Source: Bacillus sp. SLBN-46
GTDB lineage: Bacteria > Bacillota > Bacilli > Bacillales > Cytobacillaceae
Length of the DNA: 64,000 nucleotides
Direction: 5' to 3'
Assembly: GCF_031453555.1 (NCBI RefSeq)
Contig: NZ_JAVIZM010000001.1
Coordinates: 4,347,001-4,411,000 of the forward strand
Positions 34,768 to 43,484 of this stretch are shown piece by piece. Positions within the stretch are counted from its first letter, which is position 1. Each line of letters starts with the position of its first letter. The notes beneath the pieces were generated by a model. It was not told where the DNA came from. It searched no databases and saw only the letters and a list, made by a program, of their open reading frames with translations. A program made the position numbers and the translations under genes.

Positions 34768-35402
34768 GATTCCTTCTCCGCCTCCTTATCCAAAATGCCT
34801 GTTAACTTTTCTGCGGCTTGATCAATTTTTTTATAGTCGAGTACATCAACCAGGCTGCCTTTTTTATCAACCAAATAAAAGGCGGAGTTATGAGCAAAAT
34901 TACCATTTTCATCTGGAATGACATTAACACCAAAAGCTTTTAATAAAGCATCTAACTCAGCAGGATTTTTAATTCTCGCCATCCTCCAGGTTTCTCCATC
35001 ACTATTAAAATAACCACGATATTTTTCTAATGTGGTTGGATCATCTCTGGCAGGATCAAAACTAATACTTAAAAAAACAACATCTTTGCCCAAATATTTG
35101 CTCGGTATCTTTTCATAAACTTTGGACATATTCATCTCTAACTGTGGGCAAACCGTCGTACAGGAGGTATAAAGAAAGGTAATAAACACATATTTGCCCT
35201 TAAATTCTGAAATAGAGTACTTCCGACCTTTACTATCCTCAAAAGTTACATTGGGAAATCTAGGTTTAACATCTATTAGCCGATTCACCCTAGCTGTTTC
35301 CGAAGTAAATGCCCGAAATCCATCCGTTCCTAAATAGAACAACGTAAATCCAAATATGATAACTAGCAAACACGCAAATATGTTGTGTTTATTTTTGATC
35401 AT
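34764..35402 (-). CDS. Sco1/SenC copper chaperone
   Basis: This encodes 212 residues: an N-terminal membrane anchor (about residues 6-25) and a thioredoxin-like domain. The copper ligands are present: Cys pair in YTSCTTVCPQLEMN and the His in NFAHNSAFYLVD. It delivers copper to the CuA site of subunit II. ATG 35402 has GGGAAG 8 bases upstream; an earlier start lacks support. It lies 92 bases after subunit I. Confidence 0.93.
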   Translation of the reverse strand: MIKNKHNIFACLLVIIFGFTLFYLGTDGFRAFTSETARVNRLIDVKPRFPNVTFEDSKGRKYSISEFKGKYVFITFLYTSCTTVCPQLEMNMSKVYEKIPSKYLGKDVVFLSISFDPARDDPTTLEKYRGYFNSDGETWRMARIKNPAELDALLKAFGVNVIPDENGNFAHNSAFYLVDKKGSLVDVLDYKKIDQAAEKLTGILDKEAEKES

Positions 35403-35451
35403 TAAGATCACTTCCCACAAGCTATTTTTTCATTCATCTAATCTTAAGAAT

Positions 35452-35485
35452 AAAGAGATAGCCCTCCCCTCAGAGCTATCTCTTT
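35452..35485 (-). terminator. Hairpin between subunit I and Sco genes
   Basis: AAAGAGATAGC / GCTATCTCTTT, 11-bp stem; the tail is only ATTCTT, so this may be a partial terminator or mRNA stabiliser within the operon. Confidence 0.5.
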
Positions 35486-35494
35486 TAAAAAAAC

Positions 35495-37174
35495 TTACCA
35501 AGTCTTATACGGTGGCGAGCCGGGTGGTGCATTGACGATAAATTCGGTTAATGGTATGACGTACGCCATCGCAACTACCAACAGCATAAGTACAATCCAA
35601 AGTCCCCAACGCTCCGTCCAATAAGGTGTTTTGGATACGCCATCCTCTTCCTCTGCAATTGGAAATTCCGTTTCACCTTTTGGTGCAAAGAACATCAGAT
35701 TAAATACCGCGTATACTTGAAGAACAACACCTATGACTAACAATGTTCCTCCAATCGCTAAAAACATTAAATAGGGATCCCAGCTTAAAGCGGTTGCATT
35801 ATCACCATATGTTGTATAAGAAGTTCTCCGCGGTGAACCTAGTAGCCCAACCCAATGCATTGCCCCTGACATAAAAATCATACCAACTGTCCATATCCAA
35901 GTTTGTATTACACCTAATCTATTAATTTGTGGGGTTAATATCCGTTTCGAAATATACGGAACTAACCAATAACTAATCCCAAAGAATGTCATCACAACAG
36001 ACATTCCCAGTGTTAAATGGAAGTGGCCAACAATCCACATCGTATTATGAACCACTTGGTCTAGTTGATTGGTACTTTGAGCTATTCCACCTGCGCCAGC
36101 TGGAATAAAAGCAACCATGGCTATAAATGGTGCAAGGAAACGAACATCGCCCCATGGCATTTTTTTATACCATCCAATTAATCCTTTTCCTCCATGCTTC
36201 CTTGCAGTCCGTTCAAACACCGCAAACAAGGCAAAGGCAGTCATTAGTGATGGAAATCCGATAGCTAAACTCATAAAGACGTGCATGAATTTAACTGAAG
36301 GCGAAATGCCGGGATCCACAATTTGGTGATGGAAACCACCAGTTATATTCATAATGACTAATGCAATAATAACGACGCGTGTTAAGGTATCACTCCAACG
36401 TTTCCCACCGATAATTTTTGGAACAATAACATACCAGGCAGATGTGGCAGTTAAATACCAAATATTAACCAACGTATGACCGAATGCCCAGAATAAGGTA
36501 CGGGCTACCATAACATTAATCGTTTCAACCCAGCCAAATGCCCAAGGAATGATCGTTAACACTTCAATGGCGACAGGGATAAGGGCAAAAAACAATAGGA
36601 CAAACACCCCTGTTGCAAAGTAAGCAAGAATCGGAACATGCTGTCCTTTATGGTTTTTTCTCCAATTAGCCACATTGATAAATGCTCCAATACAACACTT
36701 CCATACGCCTAATGCGATAAATACCAAGCCTATATAAAACATTGGGCTGGCTGCCATTGGCGGATAGAACGTGTACATAACAGATGCTTCATTCATTAAG
36801 ATAGGGATGACCGCTAATACAAATCCAACAATCTTCATTCCGAAGCCAACCCAAGCCAACTTCCTTACCTTTGGAAGTAGTCCCCCCAATGTATGGGAAA
36901 GTCCAGCATAAAAATAACCAATCGTAAAGAATGCTGTTAGTACAACAACCAATAATAAACCATGTGCCGTTAGAACTTGATAATAATTAAGCCATGTTGG
37001 CAATTCTAAAAGTCCTGCACGGTTTAACCCTTGTAAGAGTCCTAAAATTCCACCAAGAAGTAATGCTGTAAATGCTACAAATATATATGATTTCGTTAAT
37101 CTAGCATCCTCTTTAGTTATTCCCATCGCATTCTCTGCTCTATCTTTAAATGTAGGTGAATTTACTGATTGCAC
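35495..37174 (-). CDS. B-family haem-copper enzyme subunit I, Tyr-less (candidate sNOR-type NO reductase)
   Basis: This encodes 559 residues with at least 12 helices. Low-spin haem and CuB ligands are present: LTAHGLLLV, FWAFGHTLVN, TGGFHHQ and VGHFHLTLG. The catalytic Tyr that in ba3 oxidases follows CuB His by four residues (His233/Tyr237 in Thermus) is Asn here: His233 is codon 36476-36478 and Asn237 is AAT at 36464-36466. Automatic annotation would call it cytochrome ba3 oxidase subunit I. Gene order (CuA subunit, Sco, membrane protein) and the missing Tyr fit an sNOR-type NO reductase; activity is an inference. Confidence 0.85.
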   Translation of the reverse strand: MQSVNSPTFKDRAENAMGITKEDARLTKSYIFVAFTALLLGGILGLLQGLNRAGLLELPTWLNYYQVLTAHGLLLVVVLTAFFTIGYFYAGLSHTLGGLLPKVRKLAWVGFGMKIVGFVLAVIPILMNEASVMYTFYPPMAASPMFYIGLVFIALGVWKCCIGAFINVANWRKNHKGQHVPILAYFATGVFVLLFFALIPVAIEVLTIIPWAFGWVETINVMVARTLFWAFGHTLVNIWYLTATSAWYVIVPKIIGGKRWSDTLTRVVIIALVIMNITGGFHHQIVDPGISPSVKFMHVFMSLAIGFPSLMTAFALFAVFERTARKHGGKGLIGWYKKMPWGDVRFLAPFIAMVAFIPAGAGGIAQSTNQLDQVVHNTMWIVGHFHLTLGMSVVMTFFGISYWLVPYISKRILTPQINRLGVIQTWIWTVGMIFMSGAMHWVGLLGSPRRTSYTTYGDNATALSWDPYLMFLAIGGTLLVIGVVLQVYAVFNLMFFAPKGETEFPIAEEEDGVSKTPYWTERWGLWIVLMLLVVAMAYVIPLTEFIVNAPPGSPPYKTW

Positions 37175-37189
37175 GTTGCTTCCCCCCTT

Positions 37190-37657
37190 TTATTTTACCG
37201 TAATCGTTGTACTCATTACCTGATGGCCAGCCCCACAATATTCATTACATAACACTAGATAGGTTCCAGGTTTATCAAACTTTTGAGTGATTTTTTGTAT
37301 GTGCCCAGGTACAACCATTGCATTTAGATTTGTTCCAGCCACCTCAAAACCGTGGACAACATCTTTTGAAGTTAAGGTAAAATGGACAGTTGAGCCAGCT
37401 GGTACTTCTATATTGCCTGGGTTGAAACTGAATGCTTGTAATGTCATAACTACTTCATATTCATGTTCACCCATCTTATTAATACCTGGCTTATTAAACG
37501 GTGCTGTTTGATCCACTTTTTGTGGATCAATGATTTCTTTGTTACTTGGTGGCTCCAAGTCAAAGGCAAAGGCTTGATAACCAGTTATTAACATGAACAC
37601 CATGATCATCCCAAAACTTAAGGTCAACCAAATCTTCTCATCAAGGTTCATCTTCAT
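37190..37657 (-). CDS. CuA-containing subunit II
   Basis: This encodes 155 residues: one N-terminal membrane helix (about residues 9-30) and an extracytoplasmic cupredoxin domain. The CuA ligands are complete: His in KDVVHGFEV and the CNEYCGAGHQVM block with two Cys, Glu, His and Met. It accepts electrons from cytochrome c or a similar donor and passes them to subunit I, which starts 15 bases later. GGGGG precedes the ATG. Confidence 0.93.
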   Translation of the reverse strand: MKMNLDEKIWLTLSFGMIMVFMLITGYQAFAFDLEPPSNKEIIDPQKVDQTAPFNKPGINKMGEHEYEVVMTLQAFSFNPGNIEVPAGSTVHFTLTSKDVVHGFEVAGTNLNAMVVPGHIQKITQKFDKPGTYLVLCNEYCGAGHQVMSTTITVK

Positions 37658-37668
37658 CTCATTTCCCC

Positions 37669-37818
37669 CTATACCCTAGACATGAATAATCCATACAAAA
37701 CTAAATACGTGAGAAGGATTACTACTCCTACCACTCCGACAGAAATCCATGTTCCTTTTAAAGGTTTCTCTTGATGTTCACTTTGCTTATTTTTCTTGTA
37801 ACTCTTTGTAGCTCCCAT
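37669..37818 (-). CDS. Subunit IIa-like single-helix protein
   Basis: This encodes 49 residues. A basic N-terminus ending KPLKGTWISVG leads into one membrane helix (VVGVVILLTYLVLYGLF). This is the layout of the ba3-type subunit IIa, which takes the place of the first helix of a normal subunit II. GGGGGA lies 9 bases before the ATG. It is the first gene of the cluster, ending 12 bases above subunit II. Confidence 0.8.
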   Translation of the reverse strand: MGATKSYKKNKQSEHQEKPLKGTWISVGVVGVVILLTYLVLYGLFMSRV

Positions 37819-37852
37819 CCCAAATCATCCCCCTTATGATTTTGATATCTAC

Positions 37853-37895
37853 AGCATAAATGGGAATAATTATCAATAAAGTGAACTGAATCACT
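37853..37895 (-). promoter_or_regulatory. FNR/CRP-type site and -10 box of the haem-copper operon
   Basis: AGTGAACTGAATCACT (37880-37895) is a perfect AGTGA-N6-TCACT palindrome, one base per arm from the FNR consensus TGTGA-N6-TCACA. A -10 box TATGCT lies at 37853-37858 on the minus strand. With a start point 7 bases below it, the palindrome is centred at -41.5, the class II activator position. No -35 box is evident, as expected. The remaining bases to 38110 show nothing recognised. Confidence 0.55.
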
Positions 37896-38109
37896 ATAAA
37901 AAATACACCTAAAAAGAAAAAGAAATTGCTTATTATTTCACATTCATTAGAAACCTAAGAGTATGATTCTTTAACTGGGTCAATATTGATGTTATCAACA
38001 TGTATAACTTTTTTATAGAAAAAATCATTATAGTGAAATACATAACTAATAAAAAATAATTTAAAAAATAAAAGTGACAAATTTATGAACCTTTTGAATT
38101 TTTATGCAA

Positions 38110-38155
38110 TAAAAAAACGACAACGAGTATGCATTCCGCACACGTTGGCGTTTTA
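38110..38155 (-). terminator. Intrinsic terminator after the DUF5655-like gene
   Basis: AAAACGCCAACG / CGTTGTCGTTTT stem and T7 on the minus strand. Confidence 0.8.
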
Positions 38156-38177
38156 AATTAGTGTTTAAAGTATTTAG

Positions 38178-38570
38178 CTAATTTCTAGCTCTTTGGTTAG
38201 CAAAAGTATATGCTTCATCTAGCCACTTATTCACATCGCTAGTAAGTTCAGACTCATTTCTAATCATCAAATGATGAATCCAGCGGCCAGGATAAGGTTC
38301 TGTCGCTTCAACAATTTGGTAGTGTTCAATATATCGTCCTACGCAAAAAGTAAGAACAATTGCATTTTCCGGATGTTTATTGAGCCATGGCTTGTGCTGC
38401 CAGACCCATGCAAACTTTGGTTTGGTTCCGAATGAGATTTGGGATTTGTTCACATCATATGGGACAGGTTCAATCGATTGGATCATTTGATTCACAGCCA
38501 GGAACAATGAGATTAGATGTTTTTGATTAGAAAAGAAATGATCTATATCCTTTTCAAATACAAATTCCAT
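38178..38570 (-). CDS. DUF5655-like protein
   Basis: This encodes 130 residues. The pattern QISFGTKPKFAWVW, PGRWIHHLMIRNESEL and VNKWLDEAYTFANQR is like the DUF5655 domain, found as a free-standing protein in many Firmicutes. Function unknown, probably cytoplasmic. It has its own terminator. Confidence 0.65.
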   Translation of the reverse strand: MEFVFEKDIDHFFSNQKHLISLFLAVNQMIQSIEPVPYDVNKSQISFGTKPKFAWVWQHKPWLNKHPENAIVLTFCVGRYIEHYQIVEATEPYPGRWIHHLMIRNESELTSDVNKWLDEAYTFANQRARN

Positions 38571-38725
38571 CCTTTATTCCCCCTCTCCTCACCTCTACCG
38601 TTTCTTGAATACGTTAGTTACATAATTAACAAATTCCTCAATTAAATTATACCGTTATTTTCCATATAAAACTATCCAAAACGCTACTCATGAAGTATGT
38701 AACACAATATCCTGTCAAACTTTTT

Positions 38726-39322
38726 TCACAGTTTCTGCCCTACAAACTGAATAACATGTGACAAGCCATTATGAAATTCACCTTCATGACGTTCTACTTC
38801 ACCCATGAAAAAGTGAACAATCCGCCAATCATTAAAGGTCTGCAAAAAGTCCTCGGGAGTATATAAAAAGCCTAAATCTTTTGGCCCGCCACTGTTATAT
38901 GGAAGTTGATATCGAGAATATACTTCCGTAATGAAATAGCCTCCAGGTTTAACCGCTCCTTTTACTCCTTGAAGGGTTTTCCTTCGTAATTCGGCTGGAA
39001 AATGACCAAAGATACAAACCACTTCATCCCATTGATCATTCCCCCATGTTGCGCCGTTTAAATCCACCAGCTCAGTTTGAACAGCAACCCCTCGTTCATC
39101 TGCCAATTTTTTTATTTTGGCTAGTCCATATTCAGCATAATCCCACGCGGTCACATTCATTCCTTGTTCAGCTAGGAATACAGCATTACGTCCTTCCCCT
39201 TCGGCAATGGTTAGCACCTCACCAGATAACTTTAGTCTCTTCTGCATTTCATTTAGAAAGACATTTGGTTCTGTTCCATAAACATAGTGCTCTGCTGCAA
39301 ATCGATTATTCCACTGATTCAT
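38726..39322 (-). CDS. Class I SAM-dependent methyltransferase (TehB-like)
   Basis: This encodes 198 residues. Motif I is VLTIAEGEGRNAVFLAEQG, motif II TAWDYAEYGL, and post-motif WDEVVCIFGHFP and VKPGGYFITEVY follow. The start MNQWNNRFAAEHYVYGTEPN is typical for this group, which resembles tellurite-resistance TehB and thiopurine methyltransferases. Substrate unknown. It is divergent from the ccdA gene. Confidence 0.85.
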   Translation of the reverse strand: MNQWNNRFAAEHYVYGTEPNVFLNEMQKRLKLSGEVLTIAEGEGRNAVFLAEQGMNVTAWDYAEYGLAKIKKLADERGVAVQTELVDLNGATWGNDQWDEVVCIFGHFPAELRRKTLQGVKGAVKPGGYFITEVYSRYQLPYNSGGPKDLGFLYTPEDFLQTFNDWRIVHFFMGEVERHEGEFHNGLSHVIQFVGQKL

Positions 39323-39432
39323 CGCTCATTCCCCTTTCACTCTTGTATATTTCCCATTTTATCATTGAAAAAAGATTCTTAATCAAACTTTAACAAAGGA
39401 CTTCTATTATGAAATAAAAAGGAGTGATATAA

Positions 39433-40143
39433 ATGAATGATATCGGGATCTTCTTCGCATTAGCTGCAGGAGTATTATCTTTTTTCTCACCGTGTGTTTT
39501 TCCACTATTGCCCGCCTATATTACCCATTTAACAGGTGGAAAGATTGAAGACTCCAAAATGATTGTGGATAAAAAACGTTTATATGTGCGTTCCATTGGA
39601 TTCATTATTGGTTTTAGTTTAATATTTATCGCCTTTGGTGCTTCAGCAAGCTTCCTTGGAAAAATACTGATGAACTATCGGATGATTGTTATGCAAATTG
39701 CTGGAATTCTTATCATTATTTTTGGACTGCAAATGGCGGGGCTATTAAAATTCAAACTTTTAATGAAGGAAAAAAGAATCGACTCAGAGATAAAATCAAA
39801 AGGCATATTCAGTTCTATTTTACTAGGAATGGCTTTCGCAAGCGGATGGTCCCCTTGCGTTGGACTTGCCCTTTCGTCCATACTATTATTGGCAAGCTCG
39901 TCCGATACTTTAACACAAGGTATTATTTTATTAAGTGCCTATTCGCTTGGAATGGCCATTCCATTTTTCATTATTTCTATTGTCATCTCCTATTCGCTTA
40001 AAACAATGAAAAAAATTAACAAACACATGGCAAAGCTGGCCTTTGTTAATGGAATGATTATGGTTTTCTTAGGGTTCCTTGTATTAACCGGGCAAATGCA
40101 AAAAATTAGCGCTTGGCTGTCACCGTATAATTTATTTCAATAA
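39433..40143 (+). CDS. CcdA-type thiol:disulfide carrier membrane protein
   Basis: This encodes 236 residues, six membrane helices. The two redox cysteines lie in FFSPCVFPLLPAYI (helix 1) and GWSPCVGLALSS (helix 4), exactly as in CcdA. It moves reducing power from cytoplasmic thioredoxin to extracytoplasmic thiol proteins. The downstream operon ends with a TlpA/ResA-like thioredoxin, the expected recipient. A two-component system stands between them. Confidence 0.9.
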   Translation: MNDIGIFFALAAGVLSFFSPCVFPLLPAYITHLTGGKIEDSKMIVDKKRLYVRSIGFIIGFSLIFIAFGASASFLGKILMNYRMIVMQIAGILIIIFGLQMAGLLKFKLLMKEKRIDSEIKSKGIFSSILLGMAFASGWSPCVGLALSSILLLASSSDTLTQGIILLSAYSLGMAIPFFIISIVISYSLKTMKKINKHMAKLAFVNGMIMVFLGFLVLTGQMQKISAWLSPYNLFQ

Positions 40144-40160
40144 TAAAAGGGGTATAACTC

Positions 40161-40859
40161 TTGAATCAAAAAAACCTTATTGGAAAATCAGTTTTAATTG
40201 TGGAAGATGATCCAAAAATTCAGAATCTTGTCAAAATCTACTTAAAAAAAGATGGATACGAAGTAACCGAAGCGGTAAATGGGATAGAAGCGAAGGAAAA
40301 AATCGAGGATCTGGACCCTTGTATATTAATTCTTGATCTCATGCTGCCAGGAATCAGCGGCGAGGAAATCTGCAGATGGGTTAGAGAGGATTTAAAGAGT
40401 ATGATGCCCATCATTATGCTTACAGCAAAGGCTTCAGAAAAAGACCGTATCAAAGGATTTCATTTAGGGGCAGATGATTATGTTGTCAAACCCTTTAGCC
40501 CCGCCGAATTAATGGTACGAATTGAAGCTGTACTAAGAAGAACTGCCAGCCGCTGTGGAAAGCTTAGCTTTACAGGCTTTACGATTAAACCAGCAAAAGG
40601 AGAAGCATGGATCGATGGAGAACAGCTTGAATTAACTCATTTTGAATTTAAATTACTCCATACCTTCATGCAGCACCCAAACCAGGTATTATCTAGAGAA
40701 CAAATCCTTACCTATATTTATGAAAATAATGAAAAAGCTGTAACTGACAGAACCATCGATGTTCATATCAGGAATTTAAGAGGAAAAATTAAGGAAAAGA
40801 CGCCAAAGGATTATATTCAAACCGTAAGAGGAATGGGGTATAAGTTTGTGGCTCTATAG
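40161..40859 (+). CDS. OmpR family response regulator
   Basis: This encodes 232 residues. The receiver domain has SVLIVEDDPKIQNL with the acidic pair, phospho-acceptor Asp in LILDLMLPGISG and Lys in DDYVVKPFSP; the C-terminal winged helix ends IQTVRGMGYKF. Start TTG 40161 has AAAGGGG upstream. It overlaps the following kinase by 14 bases. Confidence 0.93.
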   Translation: MNQKNLIGKSVLIVEDDPKIQNLVKIYLKKDGYEVTEAVNGIEAKEKIEDLDPCILILDLMLPGISGEEICRWVREDLKSMMPIIMLTAKASEKDRIKGFHLGADDYVVKPFSPAELMVRIEAVLRRTASRCGKLSFTGFTIKPAKGEAWIDGEQLELTHFEFKLLHTFMQHPNQVLSREQILTYIYENNEKAVTDRTIDVHIRNLRGKIKEKTPKDYIQTVRGMGYKFVAL

Positions 40860-41913
40860 AAAATTGTCTAATCTCTTGTCTAAGCTCGTATTCCTAAACA
40901 GCCTAGTCATTCTGCTCGTCATTCTTCTTGCGGGTTTATCCTTAAAAAATTATGCATGTTATTTAGTCAATTCAGAACAAATCGTCGGTCAAAACTTAGT
41001 TCATAACTTAAACGAATTTCTTTGGAAAATAAGTGCGATTGTCTTTCTTATTGCAGGCTTGTTTCATTACGTTTCCGTAAAAAAAATTGTAGGGCCCATC
41101 AAGCATTTGTCCGCAGCAACAAGAGCAATCAAAGAGGGGAAATCTCCCTCTAAAGTGAAGATAAAGACAAGCGGTGAATTAGAGGAACTCATTAGAAATT
41201 TCAACGCCATGTCTGAAACCCTTCATTCTATTCAAGAACAACGAGAGGAAATGCTTCGAGATATCGCTCATGAGCTACGGACACCCCTGACAAATATTAA
41301 TGGTTATTTAGAAGCCCTACAAAATGAAATAATTGAAGGAAATCCAGAATTATTCGGTTCCTTACTAGAAGAGTCACGAAGAATTACTAGTATTGTTGAG
41401 CTGATAACGGAATTACATTCATGGACGAATGGGAACTATTTTTTAGACAAGCAGTTTGACTCGATTGCTATTGATAAGATTCTTTCAGAAGCGTTAACTA
41501 CTTTTCATTTAAAGCTGGAAGCTCGCTTTACCGATATGAGATTTCAAATTGAGCAAGAAAGTCTCTTAGGAAATAAAGATGGACTCATGCAGGTATTTAC
41601 AAACATTCTTCAAAATATCCTTGATTACAATATCGGAAGCGAACTGTCAATAAGCGGAAAAACAGAGAATGACTCCTACATCATCTCCTTTACACATACG
41701 GGTCAATTCATTGATCCTGAAAAAAAGGAGCTAATCTTTGAACGTTTCTATCGGGGAGAAGAATCAAGGAGTACAAAATCAGATGGTGCCGGCCTTGGTT
41801 TAGCCATTGCTAAAAGCATTATTATTGCCCATGACGGGACGATTGGAATCCATACAGATGGTACTAGCCATACCTTTTGGGTTAAACTGCCTCTTTATCA
41901 TGTCAAAAAATGA
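40846..41913 (+). CDS. Membrane sensor histidine kinase
   Basis: This encodes 355 residues: two membrane helices with a very short extracytoplasmic loop (about 30 residues, containing one Cys in NYACYLVN), HAMP domain, HisKA with phospho-His in RDIAHELRTPLTNI, and HATPase with GAGLGLAIAKS. The small sensor loop suggests sensing in or near the membrane. TTG start with GGGG upstream. It pairs with the regulator just before it, inside a redox operon. Confidence 0.9.
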   Translation: MWLYRKLSNLLSKLVFLNSLVILLVILLAGLSLKNYACYLVNSEQIVGQNLVHNLNEFLWKISAIVFLIAGLFHYVSVKKIVGPIKHLSAATRAIKEGKSPSKVKIKTSGELEELIRNFNAMSETLHSIQEQREEMLRDIAHELRTPLTNINGYLEALQNEIIEGNPELFGSLLEESRRITSIVELITELHSWTNGNYFLDKQFDSIAIDKILSEALTTFHLKLEARFTDMRFQIEQESLLGNKDGLMQVFTNILQNILDYNIGSELSISGKTENDSYIISFTHTGQFIDPEKKELIFERFYRGEESRSTKSDGAGLGLAIAKSIIIAHDGTIGIHTDGTSHTFWVKLPLYHVKK

Positions 41914-41982
41914 ACGGGATAGGGTTTCTTAATCATTCCTTAATAATTCACATGCATTATTTTATTGAAAGGAGTGCTTTAT

Positions 41983-42384
41983 ATGAAATATATCGTTGAA
42001 AACGACTACATTATAGGAAATTTAGGTTTCGATCCAATCACTATTTCACCTTCTGAAAATAAAGGCTATCGACCGTTTGAACTTTTTGTCTCTTCTTTAG
42101 TGGGATGCAGCGGCACCATCCTTCGAAACATTTTAACAAAAAGGAAATATGCTTTCCAAAAATTAGAGATAGAAGTCTCTGCAGTAAGAAACCCAGATCA
42201 TGCGAATCGAATTGAACAGCTTTCCTTTACTGCCTATGTTCAATCCGATGAGCCACTTACCTCTCAGCTAGAAGAAAAAATATCTGACTTAGTGGTCAAA
42301 AATTGTGGAATGATTCAGTCCGTTATTCAATCCATTGATATTACGTTTACTATTAATTCTGTCCCTCTTAATGGGGTTCTTTAA
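41983..42384 (+). CDS. OsmC/Ohr family protein
   Basis: This encodes 133 residues. The family Cys lies in LFVSSLVGCSGTIL and a second Cys in VVKNCGMIQS, the pair used by OsmC/Ohr peroxidases. AAAGGAG lies 8 bases before ATG 41983; a TTG at 41965 would overlap that site. Placement between the kinase and the TlpA gene suggests thiol or peroxide stress handling. Confidence 0.85.
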   Translation: MKYIVENDYIIGNLGFDPITISPSENKGYRPFELFVSSLVGCSGTILRNILTKRKYAFQKLEIEVSAVRNPDHANRIEQLSFTAYVQSDEPLTSQLEEKISDLVVKNCGMIQSVIQSIDITFTINSVPLNGVL

Positions 42385-42411
42385 TGAAGATGGTAATGGA
42401 GGAAGGATATC

Positions 42412-43002
42412 TTGAATAAAAGACTTCTATCTGTGACCATAATTCTATTGGCCCTAGGTTTTATTGTCGTTAACTTTTGGAGCCCCTTCAAAAGTGAGAA
42501 AAAGGTAAAAGCACCGGATATTGCTAGAGAAGAATCCCCTACTAATGAGGATATTCCAGGAGCCGATCTTTCACAGGACCTTGAAGGAAATCCAGCTCCT
42601 GATTTTACCTTATCCACTTTAGAAGGAGAATCTGTCAAACTATCAGATTATAAAGGGAAAAAGGTCATCTTGAATTTTTGGGCTACATGGTGCCCTCCTT
42701 GTAAAGCGGAAATGCCTCACATGCAAAGTTTTTATGAGCATAACAAAGATAACGGCATAGAAATTGTAGCTGTAAATCTAACAAATTTGGATAATGGAAA
42801 AGATGCGGTCGAAAACTTCGCAAAAGATAATCAACTAACCTTTAGCATCCCTCTAGATGAGAAAGGAACGATTGGCATGCAGTATCAGGCCTTTACCATT
42901 CCGACAAGTTACATTATTGATTCAACTGGGATCATAACTAAAAAAATTGTTGGTCCTATGGATGAGAATATGATGGCAAACTTAATGAAGGACATTAAAT
43001 AA
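42412..43002 (+). CDS. TlpA/ResA-like membrane-anchored thioredoxin
   Basis: This encodes 196 residues. An N-terminal anchor helix (residues 4-23) is followed by a linker and a thioredoxin domain with active site NFWATWCPPCKAEMP and cis-Pro segment TIPTSYIID. It faces outside and is probably reduced by the CcdA protein of the same operon, for cytochrome c maturation or disulfide reduction. TTG start with GGAGGA upstream. Confidence 0.92.
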   Translation: MNKRLLSVTIILLALGFIVVNFWSPFKSEKKVKAPDIAREESPTNEDIPGADLSQDLEGNPAPDFTLSTLEGESVKLSDYKGKKVILNFWATWCPPCKAEMPHMQSFYEHNKDNGIEIVAVNLTNLDNGKDAVENFAKDNQLTFSIPLDEKGTIGMQYQAFTIPTSYIIDSTGIITKKIVGPMDENMMANLMKDIK

Positions 43003-43018
43003 CCATTCTTCATTACTC

Positions 43019-43051
43019 AAAAAGGACTCACATAGGCAGGAGTCCTTTTTA
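43019..43051 (+). terminator. Intrinsic terminator of the ccdA operon
   Basis: AAAAAGGACTC / GAGTCCTTTTT stem. Confidence 0.85.
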
Positions 43052-43131
43052 TTGCTCTTTTTCAGCAGCATATATGAAATCTTAGAAACTAATTAACCTT
43101 TTAGCATAATTCAAAATAGTTCTTAGACCAG

Positions 43132-43386
43132 TTAATCAAACAGTTTAGCAATAATACCAGCTACAATGACTACAATTATAGCACCTATTATCGATGGAAC
43201 TAACGAGAACCCTAGAATCATAGGACCCCATGCCCCTAATAAATATGGACCAACCCATGCTCCTACGAAACCTGCAACAATAGCTCCAGCCCATCCCCCC
43301 GGCATATCGAAAGGTGATAACTTGCTCCCCACAACACCAATTACCATCGCAACAATAACAGTAAGAATAAAAGAAAGAATAGTCAT
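43132..43386 (-). CDS. GlsB/YeaQ/YmgE family membrane protein
   Basis: This encodes 84 residues with three hydrophobic segments and Gly-rich PGGWAGAIVAGFVGAWVG, typical of transglycosylase-associated GlsB/YeaQ proteins, linked to general stress. ATG 43386 has AAGGAG 8 bases upstream; the longer frame start overlaps it. Confidence 0.85.
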   Translation of the reverse strand: MTILSFILTVIVAMVIGVVGSKLSPFDMPGGWAGAIVAGFVGAWVGPYLLGAWGPMILGFSLVPSIIGAIIVVIVAGIIAKLFD

Positions 43387-43484
43387 GCCATTAACTCCTT
43401 TTTTTGACATTATATGCGGAACTTGTACAATGTGTTCGGTTTACAAGTATAATAAATATATACCGTTCCTGGGAGGAATATTGT

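Noticed and set aside
37860..37878. Fur box upstream of the haem-copper operon
   Set aside because: Only the left half (TGATAAT) fits; the right half has several mismatches, whereas the adjacent FNR-type palindrome is complete.
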